Of a stretch of 64,000 bases of DNA, positions 16,862-24,076 are shown in pieces. Made by a program: the position numbers and the translations under genes. Positions within the stretch are counted from its first letter, which is position 1; every line of letters begins with the position of its first letter. The DNA is taken from positions 2,542,001 through 2,606,000 of the forward strand of contig NZ_CP100128.1 in assembly GCF_024207115.1 (NCBI RefSeq), written 5' to 3'. The stretch comes from Chromobacterium sp. IIBBL 290-4 (GTDB taxonomy: Bacteria; Pseudomonadota; Gammaproteobacteria; Burkholderiales; Chromobacteriaceae). The notes beneath the pieces are model-generated. The model was not told where the DNA came from. It saw only the letters and a list, made by a program, of their open reading frames with translations, and did not search any database.

Positions 16862-17480
16862 TTGTCGACTTCCATCTAAGAGTGAGGGGCATCCGGTGCG
16901 GCTAAGCATGCGTTTGGCTTGGACACCGGCAATGTTGCTGGAAGTTCGGCTGCTCGCATCGTAAGGACAGAGCAGTCCTGTTAGCTATTGCGCCAAGATC
17001 GGTCAAATGCCGATCTTCCCCAAGCATGGAGCCCGCTGCCATTGCGGAGACGTGATTTTGGAGCGTGCTCTGCCAAACTGGGTGGAGAGCTCAAGGCGCT
17101 ACGATCGCTCGGTCTGTAAGCGCAAGGGCGAGATTGGCTTCTCCATCCCCTTGTCCGGCTTGCGGATTGTGCAAGGAGCAGCGTGGCTGACGCGGTATCA
17201 ATTATTCAATATCCGGACCGCCAAGCACTGCTTTGGCAAGGTTTGCGGCATCTACACCCATCACCAGCACCGTTTCGATCCTAATGTCTATGCCTAAACG
17301 CGGGCAGCCTTGAGAACATGCATCCCTTCGATCTGGGATTGGCGCCTGTTGCGGATGGCCATCATCATGTGCAGGACAGGCAGAGTGGGGCGGGGCTGAA
17401 AAGAGTAAAGCAATGCCAGAGCCTGCAATGTTGTTGCTAAAGTATTAAGTTATTTATGAGCTTGTCGATTTCCATCAAAG
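16862..17480. repeat. Imperfect 19-bp direct repeat bounding a decayed segment
   Basis: TTGTCGACTTCCATCTAAG (16862-16880) recurs as TTGTCGATTTCCATCAAAG (17462-17480) with two mismatches. The ~580 bases between contain the GFA-like pseudogene. It may be a scar of an old insertion or duplication. Confidence 0.35.
17007..17380 (+). pseudogene. Decayed GFA/CENP-V family (glutathione-dependent formaldehyde-activating-like) gene
   Basis: The first 96 codons resemble a GFA-family zinc protein: CHCG near the N-terminus, then CKRKGEIGFSIPLSGLRIVQ, TRYQLFNIRTAKHCFGKVCG and IYTHHQHRFDPNVYA. The frame then stops at 17295-17297. Homology resumes in another frame from about 17300 (GSLENMHPFDLGLAPVADGH), so there is a frameshift. 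The second zinc site is also damaged: the usual Cys-x-Cys-x-x-Cys reads RRYDRSVC. No ribosome-binding site is evident. Both the frameshift and the lost ligands argue for a dead gene. Confidence 0.7.
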
Positions 17481-17697
17481 TTTCTGCAGGCCTGCCCTGG
17501 AGGATGCGATAGTAGAGTGGTGGCAGAGCAGAGCGTCGTAGGCCAGAAGAGTGTGGCGATAGGCAACGATTGAGCTTAAGCAAAGCCGCAGGTGTCCGAT
17601 AGCAATGCATGGACCAGCGGTCAACCAGGCTTTCCGCGCCGGCATGATGTAATCATACGATCACTATCAATGTGAATAGAGAATAAGCGAGGTTGAA
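17381..17697 (+). other. Non-coding gap before radical SAM gene 2
   Basis: About 317 bases without a supportable gene. It contains the second copy of the 19-bp imperfect repeat and becomes AT-rich toward 17640-17697, where a promoter for the next gene is likely but no clear -35/-10 pair was identified. Confidence 0.4.
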
Positions 17698-19362
17698 ATG
17701 TCTTCGAAATGTTTGTTGATTATTCCTCCGAATATTACTTTTGACGCATTCGTCAACCCATCTGCGAATAGCAAGTATTGGACCCATCGCAATGGAAGAA
17801 AATATGGAGTACTAATTACAGATGTGCCTTTAGGCGTTTTGACTATCAGCGCGTGGTTGAAAAGTAAGTGTGATGCAGATGTAAGAGTAATCGATTTCAA
17901 CACGGAAATACATAAAACTTGGGATGATCCGGATGCGCCCTCGTTTCATGATTGGTTTGATAGGGTATTGGCTTCGGTAAAAGAGTCCGGTTTTGATCCG
18001 GATGTAATTGGGTTTTCCTCGCTATTCATAACAGGCTATGAGAATCTGTTGGCTTTGGCTGAGACATCAAAACGAATTTTCCCGAAAGCCTTTCGCATTT
18101 GTGGCGGTAATTTGCCTACGACGATGTACCGCGAGGTTTTTTCAGATGCGGCGGATGCTTTTGACGCGCTCTGCTTTGGTGAAGGGGAACTGCCTATATC
18201 GGAGTTGATGGCAGCGAAAGATAAAAAGGCATACTGCGATAGCTCGATGCAGTGGGTCACCAAAAAGAACTTGGTATTGGGAGGCGTGTATCAGCACAAT
18301 TTTATTTCTAATCTGGATGAAATTCCTGACTTGGATTATGATTGTATTGATTTAAAGGATTACCATCTAAATCCAACTATCAAGGCCTACACGTCGATAG
18401 GCGACAGAACTAATTACATCACCTATATGGGCAGTCGTGGTTGTCCATTTCATTGCACCTTCTGTGCCGCTCATACAGTGCATGGCCGTAAAATGAGAAG
18501 CTTTACAATTGAGCGGATTGAGCGGGAGCTAACCGATCTGTGTGATAAGTATTTACCCAATACCTTGGTTATTGAAGATGATATGTTTCTGTGGGATAAG
18601 GAGTGGGCGGCTAGCGTACTCAAAATCGCGCAAAAACTGAATCTTGTTTGCTTCTTTCCAAATGCACTGGCCTTGTACGCTTTGGATAGACCTATGTTGG
18701 AAGAGCTTTATCGAACCGGTGTGCGGCAGTTGACGCTGGCAGTGGAGTCTGGAAGCGCGCGTGTTCTGAAAGAGGTTATGAAGAAGCCGCTGAAACTGTC
18801 CATTACGAATCGTGTGGTGGAGGATTGTCGCGATTTGGGAATCTATACGGATTGCAATATTATCATCGGCATGCCTGGAGAGACCTTGAATGACATTGAT
18901 GATACTCGTGAGTATCTGAGAACCCTGGATGCCAACTGGTATAGAATCAATGTCGCGACGCCATTGGCCGGGAGCGAGATGTATATCAAGGCTGTTAAAA
19001 ATGGCGAAATTAAAGGCGATATCCGAATGGCTGGGTATAAAAAGTGTGTGGTAGAGACAAAGGATTTTACGCCAGCCCAGATTGAGTCTGTTGCCTATGA
19101 TATCAATCTGGAAATGAATTTCTTGAGAAATTCGGATATTAAATATGGCCGATATGAACGAGCTCTCGAAACCTTCAGTAATGTGCTGTTGTTAAGAAAC
19201 GACCATGCGCTGGCAATGTATAAAGTCATTGAGTGCCGATCTTATCTTGGAATGGATGAAGATAAAGAATTGTTGTCTAAGAAATTGGATGAAATGCTTG
19301 AAGGCAGCCCATTCTGGAAGAAATACTTTATTGAGCATGATCTGCGGGCTCCGGCGTATTGA
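17698..19362 (+). CDS. B12-binding-type radical SAM protein with C-terminal TPR-like region (copy 2, AT-rich)
   Basis: A 554-residue full-length paralogue of the protein at 1532. The order is the same: cobalamin-binding-like N-terminus (VIGFSSLFITG, ICGGNLPTT, CFGEGELP), radical SAM motif CPFHCTFC with cysteines 249, 253 and 256, VESGSARVLKEVMKKPLK, IIIGMPGETLND, and a TPR-like end (ALETFSNVLLLRNDHALAMY). Even the terminal SPFWKKY resembles TPFWGRW of copy 1. Codon use is clearly AT-richer than in its neighbours, suggesting separate acquisition or divergence. It stands alone between a decayed gene and a genomic island. The substrate is unknown; a flagellin-related role is suggested only by the first copy's location. 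Confidence 0.8.
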   Translation: MSSKCLLIIPPNITFDAFVNPSANSKYWTHRNGRKYGVLITDVPLGVLTISAWLKSKCDADVRVIDFNTEIHKTWDDPDAPSFHDWFDRVLASVKESGFDPDVIGFSSLFITGYENLLALAETSKRIFPKAFRICGGNLPTTMYREVFSDAADAFDALCFGEGELPISELMAAKDKKAYCDSSMQWVTKKNLVLGGVYQHNFISNLDEIPDLDYDCIDLKDYHLNPTIKAYTSIGDRTNYITYMGSRGCPFHCTFCAAHTVHGRKMRSFTIERIERELTDLCDKYLPNTLVIEDDMFLWDKEWAASVLKIAQKLNLVCFFPNALALYALDRPMLEELYRTGVRQLTLAVESGSARVLKEVMKKPLKLSITNRVVEDCRDLGIYTDCNIIIGMPGETLNDIDDTREYLRTLDANWYRINVATPLAGSEMYIKAVKNGEIKGDIRMAGYKKCVVETKDFTPAQIESVAYDINLEMNFLRNSDIKYGRYERALETFSNVLLLRNDHALAMYKVIECRSYLGMDEDKELLSKKLDEMLEGSPFWKKYFIEHDLRAPAY

Positions 19363-19381
19363 TAGCTGTAATAGTTAAACA

Positions 19382-19418
19382 AATGCCGCCATGCCTGATC
19401 GGGCTGGCGGCATTTTAT
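19382..19418 (+). terminator. Rho-independent terminator after radical SAM gene 2
   Basis: Stem AATGCCGCC/GGCGGCATT (19382-19390 with 19406-19414) followed by TTATT. It ends the radical SAM gene transcript just before the island boundary. Confidence 0.75.
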
Positions 19419-19436
19419 TGAGGCGAAAAATTGTAT

Positions 19437-19465
19437 AAAAAAGCCCCGGCTGGCGGGACTTTTGT
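19437..19465 (-). terminator. Second yicC-type terminator at the left island end
   Basis: On the minus strand a GC hairpin (AGTCCCG...CGGGGCT) is followed by a T-run. Its layout relative to the adjacent att repeat matches the terminator downstream of yicC at 28936-28965. It is probably the original yicC terminator, displaced by the island. Confidence 0.6.
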
Positions 19466-19481
19466 AGTTTCGCTGACACGG

Positions 19482-19502
19482 CGTGAAAGATTACTCGATG
19501 TT
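19482..19502. repeat. Left attachment repeat of the genomic island
   Basis: A 21-base identity with 28990-29010, consisting of the last codons and stop of yicC plus downstream bases. Similarity continues imperfectly for about 10 bases (two-base difference), giving a remnant of the yicC 3' end. Confidence 0.8.
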
Positions 19503-19571
19503 GAATCTGATTATTGAGTAGAGGCATGAAAGCCTTGTCAGTAATGTATCGAGCTATTCGATGTTTTGCGT

Positions 19572-19592
19572 TGTGTACACCCATGTGTACAC
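19572..19592. repeat. Left TGTACAC repeats (possible integrase arm sites)
   Basis: Two copies of GTGTACAC lie 11 bases apart, 70 bases inside the left att repeat. Related TGTATGTACAC copies occur near the right att repeat. Position and repetition suit arm-type integrase or AlpA/Xis sites (inference). Confidence 0.45.
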
Positions 19593-19658
19593 GTTAAAAC
19601 GGAGTGCTACCTGCAAGGAGGCTATCTCACACCTCCACGGTTGAGGATTGCATTCCCA

Positions 19659-19934
19659 TCAAAAAAGCCCCATCAGGTTAGCGAATGATCCGGCCAAGAC
19701 GGCTATGGCGGTCCACTGGGCTGCCGTTTGGTTCAGTTTGGCTGCACGGGGACCGACTTCCAAAAGCGCCGATATCCATACCGATTGCTCCATGTCAGCC
19801 TCTGGGGGGAGTCTACCTCCTTCATCAAGAATCGGGCGAGGAGCGCATTTGCTAGCTTCTCTCCAGAGCCACGCGGCCCAAAGCCCACTGCCGGCCGATA
19901 GTATGGTCAGTGTGAATTGGAACCAATGGAGCAT
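19659..19934 (-). CDS. Small island membrane protein, unknown function
   Basis: A 91-residue protein with two probable membrane segments: an N-terminal one (WFQFTLTILSAGSGLWAAW) and a C-terminal one (AIAVLAGSFANLMGLF), with a polar loop between. GGGAGA sits before the ATG. It is the leftmost gene of the island and resembles the small two-helix proteins often carried by phages and islands. No function can be assigned; holin-like or toxin-like activity is only a possibility. Confidence 0.55.
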   Translation of the reverse strand: MLHWFQFTLTILSAGSGLWAAWLWREASKCAPRPILDEGGRLPPEADMEQSVWISALLEVGPRAAKLNQTAAQWTAIAVLAGSFANLMGLF

Positions 19935-20241
19935 TTCGTTCTCCCGAATGTGGCTTCGATTTAATTATTGCTCCTGTTACGTTGCAATGCACCCACTGCA
20001 TTATCTGACCTGGCGATTGCATGTGGTGGTTTTGAGGCCCGGCCCGGCGCCGCACCCTCGTTGCTCATTCAGGGTGTTTCACCCTGTTTGGGGTGATTCG
20101 CCCCGTTCAGGCCATTTCGGTCTGTTCGTACTGAGTCGGCGCGGTGGTGGACGTAGCCGGATTGCAGCATGTTGGCAGATTCAGAACCTCGAAGGAAAGA
20201 CACAAAAAAACCCGCCGGGTGGCGGGTTTATGGATTGCTAG

Positions 20242-20544
20242 TTAGCTACGCTTGGCGGCCAACTCGGTCGCACGATCAATAGCCAACTTGTGCATCTCGT
20301 CGTTGACATAGCGGGTCAAAATCTGCCGCGCTAGCGGCTGGTAGCCAATCCCACTGAGCCGCGCCAAGACCTTAAGGTCTTCAATCAGATTGGCTTGTAG
20401 CCGAATGGAAATACTTTTGAGTCCAAGTGCATCGTCGATGTCCTGGGCGTGCTGGGCACTAGCCGTCGTTGCATGTTCTGCCGATCTGCCAAGCTCACCA
20501 GATTCCCATTGATCTACGTCACCATCAATGTCGAGGTCTGACAT
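20242..20544 (-). CDS. BrnA/CopG-like antitoxin
   Basis: A 100-residue protein. The N-terminal half is acidic (MSDLDIDGDVDQWESGE). The C-terminal half has a ribbon-helix-helix-like motif (KSISIRLQANLIEDLKVLAR) followed by QPLARQILTRYV, as in BrnA-type antitoxins. TAGGAGA precedes the ATG at 20544; longer in-frame starts would read back into the upstream gene. It lies 10 bases downstream of the toxin-like gene, in the toxin-first order of brnTA modules. It probably binds the palindromic promoter region and represses the pair (inference). Confidence 0.65.
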   Translation of the reverse strand: MSDLDIDGDVDQWESGELGRSAEHATTASAQHAQDIDDALGLKSISIRLQANLIEDLKVLARLSGIGYQPLARQILTRYVNDEMHKLAIDRATELAAKRS

Positions 20545-20554
20545 GTTCGTTCTC

Positions 20555-20863
20555 CTACAGCAGAGTCTCTGCGATCCCTGTAACAGCGGTGTACGTCGCA
20601 ATATCGGCAGCAGCAGCCTCAAAGGCCGTCTTGATGAATGTGCCGCGTGGCGGGTCATACACCACAACAATTTTCAATAAACGCCCTGTGTCCGTACGGG
20701 CGAGAAACCACTCTGTCGGCGGGTTAGTTTGATGCACGGCTCGTGTATCTGCAATGTATGGGCCGTTACGGTTGAAAAATGCTTCATCCAGTTCATGCGG
20801 TTGGATGTTGTGCTTGGTCCGCAGCTTCGCCTCAATCTTGGGCGACAAGACATAGTGCGCCAT
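20555..20863 (-). CDS. BrnT-like toxin candidate
   Basis: A 102-residue protein with the general layout of RelE-fold BrnT toxins: an N-terminal KIEAKLRTKHNIQPHELDEA, a central strand-rich part (TEWFLARTDTGRLLKIVVVY) and a short helical end. Similarity to BrnT is moderate by eye. The call leans on the downstream CopG/BrnA-like partner. If real it would be a ribonuclease acting on mRNA. An alternative is an uncharacterised island protein of the same fold. Confidence 0.5.
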   Translation of the reverse strand: MAHYVLSPKIEAKLRTKHNIQPHELDEAFFNRNGPYIADTRAVHQTNPPTEWFLARTDTGRLLKIVVVYDPPRGTFIKTAFEAAAADIATYTAVTGIAETLL

Positions 20864-20875
20864 GCGTGTTCCTAT

Positions 20876-20903
20876 TGTATATACACGATATCCACAAAAG
20901 CAA
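20876..20903 (-). promoter_or_regulatory. Promoter/operator of the BrnTA-like pair
   Basis: On the minus strand TTGCTT is followed by a 16-base spacer and TATACA. The segment TCGTGTATATACAATA around the -10 is rich in dyad symmetry, as expected for autoregulation by an RHH antitoxin. Confidence 0.4.
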
Positions 20904-21068
20904 TGCTTGTTTCCGCTCGTAGAAACCCTTTAACCGTAGTCACATGAGCGTCATATCGGCATCAGTACTTCCACTTATCCGGAGACACAAAGACCACGCA
21001 CGCCAGCAGCAGACAAGCCAAAGCCCCCAGGCGGGGGCTTTGCTGTGGCAGGGTTGCGCAGTCGGCTG

Positions 21069-21410
21069 TCAGGCAGTTGGCGGCTGCTCGTCGCTGCACT
21101 CATCAAACGATGCGGCAATGCTGCCCATCAGGCCAATCCCCCAGCCTGACAACCGTTCTTGATCCGGCGTCAGGTTTGGGGCTTTCAGGCCCAGGCGCAA
21201 GAGCAACTGCGTTGCGCAATTATGGATAGTGCCGCATGGGTCTGCTTCATCCGCCACCAGTGCAAAGGCTAGCTCGCCCTCAAGCATGCCAACGATGCGA
21301 TTCTGCGTTGTCATTGGCTGGGCCAGCATGTCCTGTACCACGTCCGGGCGGATCAATTGGCCAATGGGGTGGAAGGCATTGCCGCCGGCTGGGTCGAATT
21401 GAGCTTTCAT
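21069..21410 (-). CDS. Island protein of unknown function (paralogue of 21886 gene)
   Basis: A 113-residue cytoplasmic protein. Its central and C-terminal part, LEGELAFALVADEAD, ATQLLLRLGLKAPNLTPDQE and RLSGWGIGLMGS, aligns with IEGELAYALAAS, QEQLLLRLGL and RLRGWITGLFAG of the protein encoded two genes upstream, so the operon carries a duplicated family. It is the last gene of a three-gene operon whose members overlap by four bases. It is unrecognised otherwise; no catalytic motif is seen. Confidence 0.65.
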   Translation of the reverse strand: MKAQFDPAGGNAFHPIGQLIRPDVVQDMLAQPMTTQNRIVGMLEGELAFALVADEADPCGTIHNCATQLLLRLGLKAPNLTPDQERLSGWGIGLMGSIAASFDECSDEQPPTA

Positions 21411-21889
21411 GTTTGCTCCTCCTCGGGGCGGTCCTGTGCCTCAGCATCGCGCCGCTCTATTACTTCACCAATCTGGCGCAGCGTCTCCGTTGCATAAATG
21501 TCAGCCCGCGTTTCTTCGGCCTGGCTGTCTTCAACTGGCTTCGTACCGGATAGCCAGTAATGGCGGGATAGCTGAGAGGTTGCGAGCGCGGCAGCCTCGT
21601 TTGCCAAGTCGAGCGTACCGCCCAGCACCCGCAACAGCTTGCCAACTTGCGGAAGCCGTTCGCGCTCGTCGCCGATATCGTCCGGATAGCTGACTAATAG
21701 CTGACCAACGACTTGCAGTGCATTGGCAATATCATCTTGAACCAGTTCAGCGGTGCTGAGCGCCATGCCCGCGTCGCGCTCTGACACGGTTGGTTCGACG
21801 CATTGGGCTTTATGGTTCCAAGGTGCATTTGCGCTGAGCGCGGCGAGATTCTGGGCCAGGTAGCCAACAAGGTTTCCATCGGTGTTCAT
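21407..21889 (-). CDS. Island protein of unknown function, middle gene of operon
   Basis: A 160-residue, acidic, mostly helical cytoplasmic protein (MNTDGNLVGYLAQNLAAL, VQDDIANALQVVGQLLVSYP, ETLRQIGEVIERRDAEAQ). No known domain is recognised. ATG and stop codons overlap the genes on both sides by four bases, so translation of the three is probably coupled. The lack of membrane or secretion signals suggests a cytoplasmic partner of the two flanking paralogues. Confidence 0.65.
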   Translation of the reverse strand: MNTDGNLVGYLAQNLAALSANAPWNHKAQCVEPTVSERDAGMALSTAELVQDDIANALQVVGQLLVSYPDDIGDERERLPQVGKLLRVLGGTLDLANEAAALATSQLSRHYWLSGTKPVEDSQAEETRADIYATETLRQIGEVIERRDAEAQDRPEEEQT

Positions 21890-22260
21890 AGCGCGTCCTC
21901 CTCAAGGTCTTCCACGGCGCAAAACATCCCCGCGAATAGTCCGGTAATCCAGCCGCGCAAACGCTGCTGCTCGATGGTCAGTCCTTGGCGACTGGTCAAG
22001 CCCAGGCGCAGCAAAAGCTGCTCTTGGCAACCCTCGATGGTTTCGCGCACGTTGGTAGAGGTTGAGGCGGCCAGAGCATAGGCAAGCTCGCCTTCAATGC
22101 CGCCATAGCCGTATGACGCGACAGACGCATCATCGGCGCAGATGGTGCTTTTTAGCCTGCGTTCGCAGGCGATTTGGCCTGCTGCAATGGTCAGTGGATT
22201 AGCGATGTCGGCTGCTGGATTACGTGGGGCGCCGCAAATGGGCGTGTTGGTGCCTGGCAT
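21886..22260 (-). CDS. Island protein of unknown function, first gene of operon
   Basis: A 124-residue protein sharing a ~60-residue C-terminal region (GGIEGELAYALAAS, QEQLLLRLGL, RLRGWITGLFAG) with the third gene of this operon. The N-terminal half differs. The ATG at 22260 is chosen for the strong AAGGAGG upstream; the longer in-frame start would extend into the structured leader. The leader with a promoter, terminator-like hairpin and Icd/Ash-like sequence suggests regulation by transcription attenuation. Confidence 0.65.
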   Translation of the reverse strand: MPGTNTPICGAPRNPAADIANPLTIAAGQIACERRLKSTICADDASVASYGYGGIEGELAYALAASTSTNVRETIEGCQEQLLLRLGLTSRQGLTIEQQRLRGWITGLFAGMFCAVEDLEEDAL

Positions 22261-22418
22261 GGTGTGCCTCCTTATGAGCTGAGGCCAGCTCCCCCGCTTG
22301 CATCGGGGTGGCGGGCGCATGGCAGGGTTTGCAAGACGGCCATAAGGTAACCGCAGCCCGAAGGCTCCCTGCCACGGCCCGCCATAAAACGGGCGCACCT
22401 GTGGCGGTGTACGGACGT

Positions 22419-22439
22419 AAAAAATGCCGCATGGGCGGC
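22419..22439 (-). terminator. Attenuator-like terminator in the island operon leader
   Basis: On the minus strand stem GCCGC/GCGGC with loop CCAT is followed by ATTTTTT. It lies about 50 bases after the predicted start site and about 160 bases before the first gene. Confidence 0.6.
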
Positions 22440-22466
22440 TGTCCGCCTTATGGTTCGGGCTTGCAT

Positions 22467-22497
22467 TCCCGGCGCTGGATGAGCCAGCGCACCGGGA
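22467..22497. other. Very stable hairpin at the 5' end of the island operon transcript
   Basis: A long stem built from TCCCGG and CGCTGG pairing with CCAGCG and CCGGGA, with a two-base bulge and a 5-base loop. It falls right at the predicted transcription start. Confidence 0.55.
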
Positions 22498-22525
22498 CTA
22501 TAGGTCCGAACTTTTGTGTTTGCAA
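22497..22525 (-). promoter_or_regulatory. Sigma-70 promoter of the island operon
   Basis: On the minus strand TTGCAA, a 17-base spacer, then TATAGT. The match is good at both hexamers with ideal spacing, and the start site would be near 22490. Confidence 0.65.
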
Positions 22526-22720
22526 GGTGGAGTTACTTAGACGTGAAGCGATACCGTTCCGCTGATGATAGGTCAATCGGCTGGGCTATGTGGCCGGCTG
22601 GTGTTTGCACGTACAGGCTTCCCGCTTTTGGTAAGTGTTCCCGGATATGGGAACCGTTCAAGCTACTGTGATGCGCTACGCATGTGGCTTCGCGTGTCAC
22701 TATGTCTCAATAAGCTTCCC

Positions 22721-22744
22721 GTTTACCGGTAAACGGTATATACT
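22721..22744 (+). promoter_or_regulatory. Operator and -10 of higBA
   Basis: A perfect 14-bp palindrome GTTTACCGGTAAAC (22721-22734) lies immediately upstream of TATACT (22739-22744). The arrangement suits repression by the HigA antitoxin. The -10 is only 7 bases from the higB ATG, so the mRNA would be leaderless or nearly so. Confidence 0.6.
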
Positions 22745-22751
22745 GCACGGC

Positions 22752-23030
22752 ATGATCAGATCGTTTAGATGCATCGATACTCAGGCCTTATTTGCTGGTG
22801 AGTCCGTTCCTTCTTTGGCCAACATTCGGGCAGTGGCTGAACGGAAATTGCAGATGATTGCCTCTGCCTGTACGGTGGGCTTCCTGCGCTCTCCGCCTGG
22901 CAATCGGCTGGAAGCCTTGAAGGGTGACCGAGAGGGGCAATTCAGCATTCGCATCAACGATCAGTGGCGTATCTGTTTTCGCTTTGAAGACGGTGATGCG
23001 TTTGATGTTGAAATTGTTGACTACCATTGA
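22752..23030 (+). CDS. higB: HigB-family toxin (RelE superfamily mRNA interferase)
   Basis: A 92-residue RelE-fold toxin expected to cleave ribosome-bound mRNA. Recognisable parts are MIRSFRCIDTQALFAGE at the N-terminus, AERKLQMIASACTVGFLRSP, PGNRLEALKGDREGQFSIRI and the C-terminal NDQWRICFRFEDGDAFDVEI with the conserved Arg and strand pattern. The ATG at 22752 gives the standard family N-terminus; upstream in-frame starts lie before the promoter. The antitoxin gene follows after 12 bases, in the toxin-first higBA order. Confidence 0.9.
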   Translation: MIRSFRCIDTQALFAGESVPSLANIRAVAERKLQMIASACTVGFLRSPPGNRLEALKGDREGQFSIRINDQWRICFRFEDGDAFDVEIVDYH

Positions 23031-23042
23031 GGAGGGTTCGCC

Positions 23043-23345
23043 ATGACCATCAAGAACGGTATGCGCCCCATCCATCCGGGCGAAATTTTACGTGAAGACT
23101 ATCTGACTCCGCTGAACATGACACCGCATGCGTTGTCCTTGGCGCTGCATATCCCAGCATCTCGGGTAAATGATATTGTCCGCGGGCGCCGCGGCATAAC
23201 AGTTGATACCGCCATGCGGCTGGCTCGCTACTTTGGTGGCGACGCACAAAGCTGGCTGAACCTGCAGACAGTCTATGAGCTCAAGCAAGCTGCTGGCGCG
23301 CTGGAAACAAAGATCAGCCAAGAGATTACGCCACTGACTGCGTAA
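23043..23345 (+). CDS. higA: HigA-family antitoxin (XRE regulator)
   Basis: A 100-residue helix-turn-helix antitoxin. It shows the family signature IHPGEILREDYLTPLNMT, an HTH (ALSLALHIPASRVNDIVRGR), RGITVDTAMRLARYFGG and SWLNLQTVYELKQA. GGAGGG precedes the ATG. It neutralises HigB and probably represses the pair by binding the palindrome at 22721. A terminator follows. Confidence 0.93.
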   Translation: MTIKNGMRPIHPGEILREDYLTPLNMTPHALSLALHIPASRVNDIVRGRRGITVDTAMRLARYFGGDAQSWLNLQTVYELKQAAGALETKISQEITPLTA

Positions 23346-23364
23346 AAACGTACCCACCAAGACG

Positions 23365-23388
23365 GCCCGCTACTAGGCGGGCTTCTTT
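23365..23388 (+). terminator. Rho-independent terminator of higBA
   Basis: Stem GCCCGC/GCGGGC with loop TACTAG, followed by TTCTTT, 20 bases after the higA stop. Confidence 0.65.
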
Positions 23389-24076
23389 CATTTCAGGCAT
23401 GTCGTACGGCCAAAGTTGGGGTCTCGAATGGCGTGTAGACTTTACGAATCTAGGCAGGTGACACATGGAGGGTGAGGTTTTGGCATGGTTAATTTTGCAA
23501 CATTAAAATAAATTAATCTTGCAAGATAACCGGTAAAACTGCGTCTAGAAGCAGCAAAAAGCCACCTAACCGGCGGCTTGCTTAGTTCTGAGGCTGTCGC
23601 ATGCCGCCTTAGGATTTCTTAGGGATGTGGTGGCTGCCGCCGTGTCCGTCAAACTGAAGTTTTCTGAAGCATTCACTATATTTTTCTGTAGTAGCCGCGT
23701 GGTCTGCTTTGCGCGAAACCTTATGATTTCCCAGTAGATTTGCCCCTAGTTTTCCCTAGTAGATCAGTATCTTATGTCACCAAGGCATGACTGCCTGTTT
23801 TGCTGATGCCGATTGCTGGCGTTTTAAGGTGCTGCCACGCCGCGCAGAAGATTTAACGTACCCCTTGCGCCATCTAGGGCGGCAAAGGGCATGTGGCGTG
23901 GCTTTCTGCGTCATCATCGTCAGATTTCACCTCGCGGCCAGTCCAGATCAACCGCCGCGACGTCCAGTTCCAGCAATTCGACCGGACACGGCGGGTAGCT
24001 GGGCAGGGCTGGCCTGCCAGATCGGCGGGAAAATTCGTCCACCAGTTGCCCGTTTTCAGCCGGCTAAACAGGGATT

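Larger units (their letters stand above)
22261..22497 (-). ncRNA. Structured operon leader resembling P4/C4-type immunity region
   Basis: This ~237-base leader lies between a good sigma-70 promoter and the first gene of the unknown operon. Two minus-strand frames give peptide patterns seen in Icd/Ash-like annotations of P4-type elements (YTATGAPVLWRAVAGSL; CKPCHAPATP). In P4 and P1/P7 this region specifies a small antisense RNA (CI/C4) acting by premature termination. Homology is from recollection and needs a covariance-model search. Two strong hairpins lie inside. Confidence 0.4.

Noticed and set aside
19375..19584. Minus-strand 69-codon frame across the left island end
   Set aside because: It spans a terminator and the att repeat and lacks a ribosome-binding site.
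22272..22466. Small Icd/Ash-like protein genes in the island leader
   Set aside because: Several frames resemble Icd/Ash annotations at once and none has a ribosome-binding site. The region is more likely conserved as RNA.
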